DNA from: Chloroflexia bacterium SDU3-3
GTDB taxonomy: Bacteria > Chloroflexota > Chloroflexia > Chloroflexales > Roseiflexaceae
Length of the DNA: 64,000 nt
Direction: 5' to 3'
NCBI GenBank assembly: GCA_009268125.1
Contig: WBOU01000017.1
Location: 1 to 64,000, forward strand
Made by a program: the position numbers and the translations under genes. The notes under the pieces are model-generated. The model ran no database searches. It was not told the DNA's origin and saw nothing but the letters and a program-made list of their open reading frames with translations. Shown here one piece after another: positions 61,392-64,000 of this stretch (its first letter is position 1; each line of letters opens with the position of its first letter).

Positions 61392-61702
61392 GGCCTCCCT
61401 CGCTCCTCAGTCGCTTCCCCATGCCCGCGCATCACCGTTGGGCGCGACGTATGCCCCCGCACGGCGACCCATATGCGTATCATAGCCTATGAATGTGTGG
61501 TTTGGAAAGATACGGCACGAGCTGCGGCTGCACTCTTCGAGGGCAGCCGCACCCACAACCCTCAGCAGGGGACAAACAGCATCGCACCGCTGCGTAGCGC
61601 AACCAGCGCTACTGCGGGGACCACCGAATCGATAGGCAAAACGGAGCCGACCGCTGGCCAGCTCCGCCCTCCACCCACCCCCATCGCATGCAGGGAGCCC
61701 GG
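61392..61702 (-). promoter_or_regulatory. Upstream region with conserved promoter of giant NACHT gene 3
   Basis: TTTCCA (61508-61503), 18 bp, TATGAT (61484-61479) on the minus strand. Beyond 61530 I see nothing coding. Confidence 0.55.
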
Positions 61703-62627
61703 CTAGCGCTGGAGCAACGGCAGGAACACCCGCTCCTCGGGGGCCACTGCGCCGCCGCAGGTCGCGCTCAGGCAGGCCAGACTCAGCACATAGCTGCCCA
61801 CCCCGCCATTCTGGCTCGCGGCCACCACCGTGTAGGTGTCATCATCCGGCAGCAGGCAGCGCCCAATCTCGGTGGTGGCGCTATAGCTTGCGGCGCTGGA
61901 GCAGAGCCGCGTCCCATCGCGGTCAAACAGCGAGATCTGCGGACGCGCCGCGCCGGAGACCACCCCCATGCGCAGCAGCACCGTGCTGCCGCCCGCCGCG
62001 CGGAGCGTCCACGTGCCCAGGCTCGCCGCGTGCCCCAGCGCGCCGCTCGCGGTGCGCCCGAAGTACAGCTCGCGCGCCTGCTCCGGGGCATTCAGCCGCT
62101 GGAACGACACCCCGAACGCGCCGGTGAGCACCTGGCTCCAGGGCGTCACCACCACCGTATAGGTGCCCGTGCGCGGGATCAGGCACGGCCCCGCCTGCGC
62201 GATCACCGCATAGGTGTAGTCCTCGCAGAGATTCACGCCATCGTCGCCAAAGACCCGCACCTGCGCCCGCATGCCCGACGGGGTCGCGCCCATGCGCACC
62301 AGGAGCGCGTCGCCCGCCGTCGCCGCCACCGCGTAGGTGCCCAGGCCGCCGGTCACGGTGAATGTGTCTGTGGCCACCACCCCCGGCAGAAGCGGCACGG
62401 CGCGCGGGCGCATTGACGCGCTACACCTCGACCTCGTAGCTTCCGGTCCGCACCTGGCTGAAGACCGAGAGCAGCAGCGTGTAGCTCCCCGTGCTCGGCA
62501 GCAGGCAGCTCTCCAGCTCCACCACCGCCCCGTCAGGGCCATAGAATGGGGACAAGACGCGGTAGCGGGGGCGGAAACACAGCGCGGCAGGCCAGCGCAT
62601 ACCATTCAGCATGCGCTGGCCTGTCAA
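61703..62627 (-). pseudogene. Remnant of a PPC-domain surface protein
   Basis: Repeated units of about 110 residues with CLIPRTGTYTVVVTPWSQVL, TGAFGVSFQRLNAPEQARE, and CLLPDDDTYTVVAASQNGGV, GSYVLSLACLS are pre-peptidase C-terminal (PPC)-type beta domains of exported proteins. The C-terminus VFLPLLQR is typical of Chloroflexi extracellular proteins. The upstream part (ELESCLLPSTGSYTLLLSVF, TGSYEVEV) ends in TAG at 62421-62423 and continues in another frame (RAVPLLPGVVATDTFTV). There is no signal peptide: the N-terminus is lost. Confidence 0.7.
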
Positions 62628-63187
62628 CCGCAGTTGGGAGCTGCCATCAGGGCCGCGCTATTGTAGCACATATATTCTACATCAACGCCCTATCTCGCTG
62701 GGTGCGATCTGCTCTTCCCCCGCGCTAGGACAACCAGCGCACCACCGCAACGAGATCCATGCCGAGCTGCGCTGCCGATGAGCGGGCACGGAGCAGCGGG
62801 CGCTGCGCCGCAGACGCCGCCGAGCCCACCGAGCCGCTCGACATCGGGGCATCCTGCCTCAGGTCGTGCGAGGCCCTGCCTCGAAGGACGTGGCAGACGG
62901 CAGCCACCGCTCCGCACACCGCGCCGCCTCCCGTCTCGCAGCTTTATGTCCTGTTAACCCATGCCATGGGCCAAAGAGGCGGACTGCGCCGCCCGGCTGC
63001 CCACATCGATCACCTTCTCCGCTCGACCCAACAGCGCACCGCTGTGCTCAACTGGTCTCAGCAGGGCCGCCGCTGCAACACACCCAGCGGCCACGCCCGC
63101 GCCCCATGGCCGCGCTACGCCATCGGGACAGGCGCATACCGATGCTGGGCCAAGCGCCGATCACACGGCGCGAGCCTGAGGCTGCGC
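62628..63187. other. Gene-free stretch
   Basis: I see no supported gene, RNA or repeat. A TGCTACAAT string on the minus strand near 62660-62668 could be a leftover promoter of the PPC gene. Confidence 0.4.
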
Positions 63188-64000
63188 TTACCGCCAGGCG
63201 ACGCTCGCTCCAGCGCGGCTCACCCTACGCGCCCAAAAGGGCTGGTCCGCATACCGCCTGACGCTCGCATAGGCCGCCGCCAGGTGCGCCTGGTAGCGCG
63301 CAGACACCGACCTCATCTCCGCCACATAGGCCTCGCGCGCCTGGGGCGCACCCGCGAACTGCGCCTCGATCGCGCGGGCGGCGCTCTCCGCAGAGGCCAG
63401 GGCGTGGAAGAGCCCTTGCGAGGAAAGCGGGTCGAAGGCAAGCAGCGCGTCGCCGATGGCGAACACCCCCGGCGCGCGCTGCGCCAACCCATCGAGATCG
63501 AGCGCCGCGCTCCCGGCAGGGCAGCAGCGCACCGGCGCGGCGGTGTCTGCACCCTCCCCCAGGGCAGCCGCGATCAGCGGCTGCCTGCGCGCCCGGGCAA
63601 CGAGCTGTGCGGCGGTGCCCAGATGGCGCAGATCCGGGTCATCGCGATCAAGGTGAAACGCCAGCACACGGTGCCGTGATGGCACGCGGACGGTATACCA
63701 CCACCCGCCCGCCTCGGCGCACAGGCGCGTGCAGCGGTCCTCGTCATCGGGGGCGGCCCGCAGGTGCGCATACAGACAGACCAGGCGCGTATCCCGCTGG
63801 CGCGCTAGGCCGAGCTGGCGCGCCAGCGCCGCGCCCCGCCCGCTGGCGTCGACCACGACGGGGGCGCGGTGCCGCTACCCGCCCGCCGCCAGCGAGATCT
63901 CCCAGCAACCGGCGTGGTGCGCGACCCCCACGCGACCGCAGCCCGCAACAAGCGCCGCGCCCGCGGCACCGGCAGCCGCGCGCAGGCTGGCATCGAAGCG
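63188..64000 (-). pseudogene. FAD-dependent oxidoreductase/halogenase-like gene with a nonsense codon, cut by the window edge
   Basis: From the edge: RFDASLRAAAGAAGAALVAG, then CWEISLAAGG, TAG (63875-63877), HRAPVVVDASGRGAALARQL in the same frame. Further on are GGWWYTVRVPSRHRVLAFHL and VFAIGDALLAFDPLSSQGLF, the FAD-binding GD(a)..FDPLSSQG motif of the tryptophan-halogenase/LodB-type flavoprotein group. The TAG splits the FAD domain. A GTG just after it could restart translation but would lack the dinucleotide fold. Confidence 0.75.

Overview
The window is a GC-rich bacterial chromosome segment, probably from the phylum Chloroflexota (Roseiflexus/Chloroflexus-like). Support is circumstantial: many STAND/NLR-type ATPases with TPR or HEAT-like arrays, a surface protein ending VFLPLLQR (a C-terminus common in exported Chloroflexi proteins), and a GGGCGGG..CCCGCCC intergenic palindrome of a kind common there. 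I saw no tRNA, rRNA, CRISPR array or housekeeping operon by eye. Nearly everything is accessory: conflict systems, parts of mobile elements, and decayed copies of both.

Layout. (1) 0.3-8.8 kb: an NLR-like cluster with a membrane-spanning NACHT protein (282-2432), an orphan (2609-3613), a protein with a hydrophobic N-terminus and internal Gly/Asn-rich motifs (3678-5027), a 64-aa stand-alone domain (5053-5247) and an NB-ARC/TPR protein (5247-8753). (2) 9.1-19.9 kb: a leftward run of about twenty tightly coupled small genes that looks like the replication module of an unrecognised mobile element. It has a DnaC-like helicase loader, a replisome-organiser-like protein with iteron-like DNA repeats inside its gene, four more winged-helix genes in tandem, an AAA+ ATPase, ASCH-like proteins, and a CopG/XRE regulatory switch at its head. 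(3) 20.5-34.3 kb: a defence island with an AT-rich ABC-three-component (ABC-3C) operon with a nuclease effector, a type I R-M operon carrying an Abi_C gene, and a membrane NERD protein. (4) 34.3-37.4 kb: a second, eroded copy of the element head, next to a dead tyrosine recombinase. (5) 37.5-42.2 kb: a near-identical second copy of the XRE gene at 20.5 kb, an AT-rich two-gene cassette of unknown function, and a BsuBI/PstI-type II R-M pair. (6) 43-61.4 kb: three giant paralogous NACHT proteins with 20-23 HEAT-like repeats each, every one convergent with a small companion gene (intact in only one case), plus a separate NB-ARC/TPR protein. (7) 61.7-64 kb: two pseudogenes, a PPC-type surface protein and an FAD-dependent oxidoreductase.

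What ties it together. A short Asn/Gly/Gln-rich beta-prone motif recurs in otherwise unrelated proteins at 0.3, 4, 8, 34.5, 48, 49 and 56 kb, in linkers or at N-termini, the way amyloid signalling motifs link bacterial NLRs to effectors. A second N-terminal module (about 50 residues) is shared by the three giant NACHT proteins and the membrane NERD protein at 33 kb. I infer a distributed NLR sensor/effector network with homotypic linkers. The duplicated XRE gene stands upstream of ABC-3C in one place and upstream of the unknown pair (38090-39039) in the other, which makes that pair a candidate undescribed defence system.
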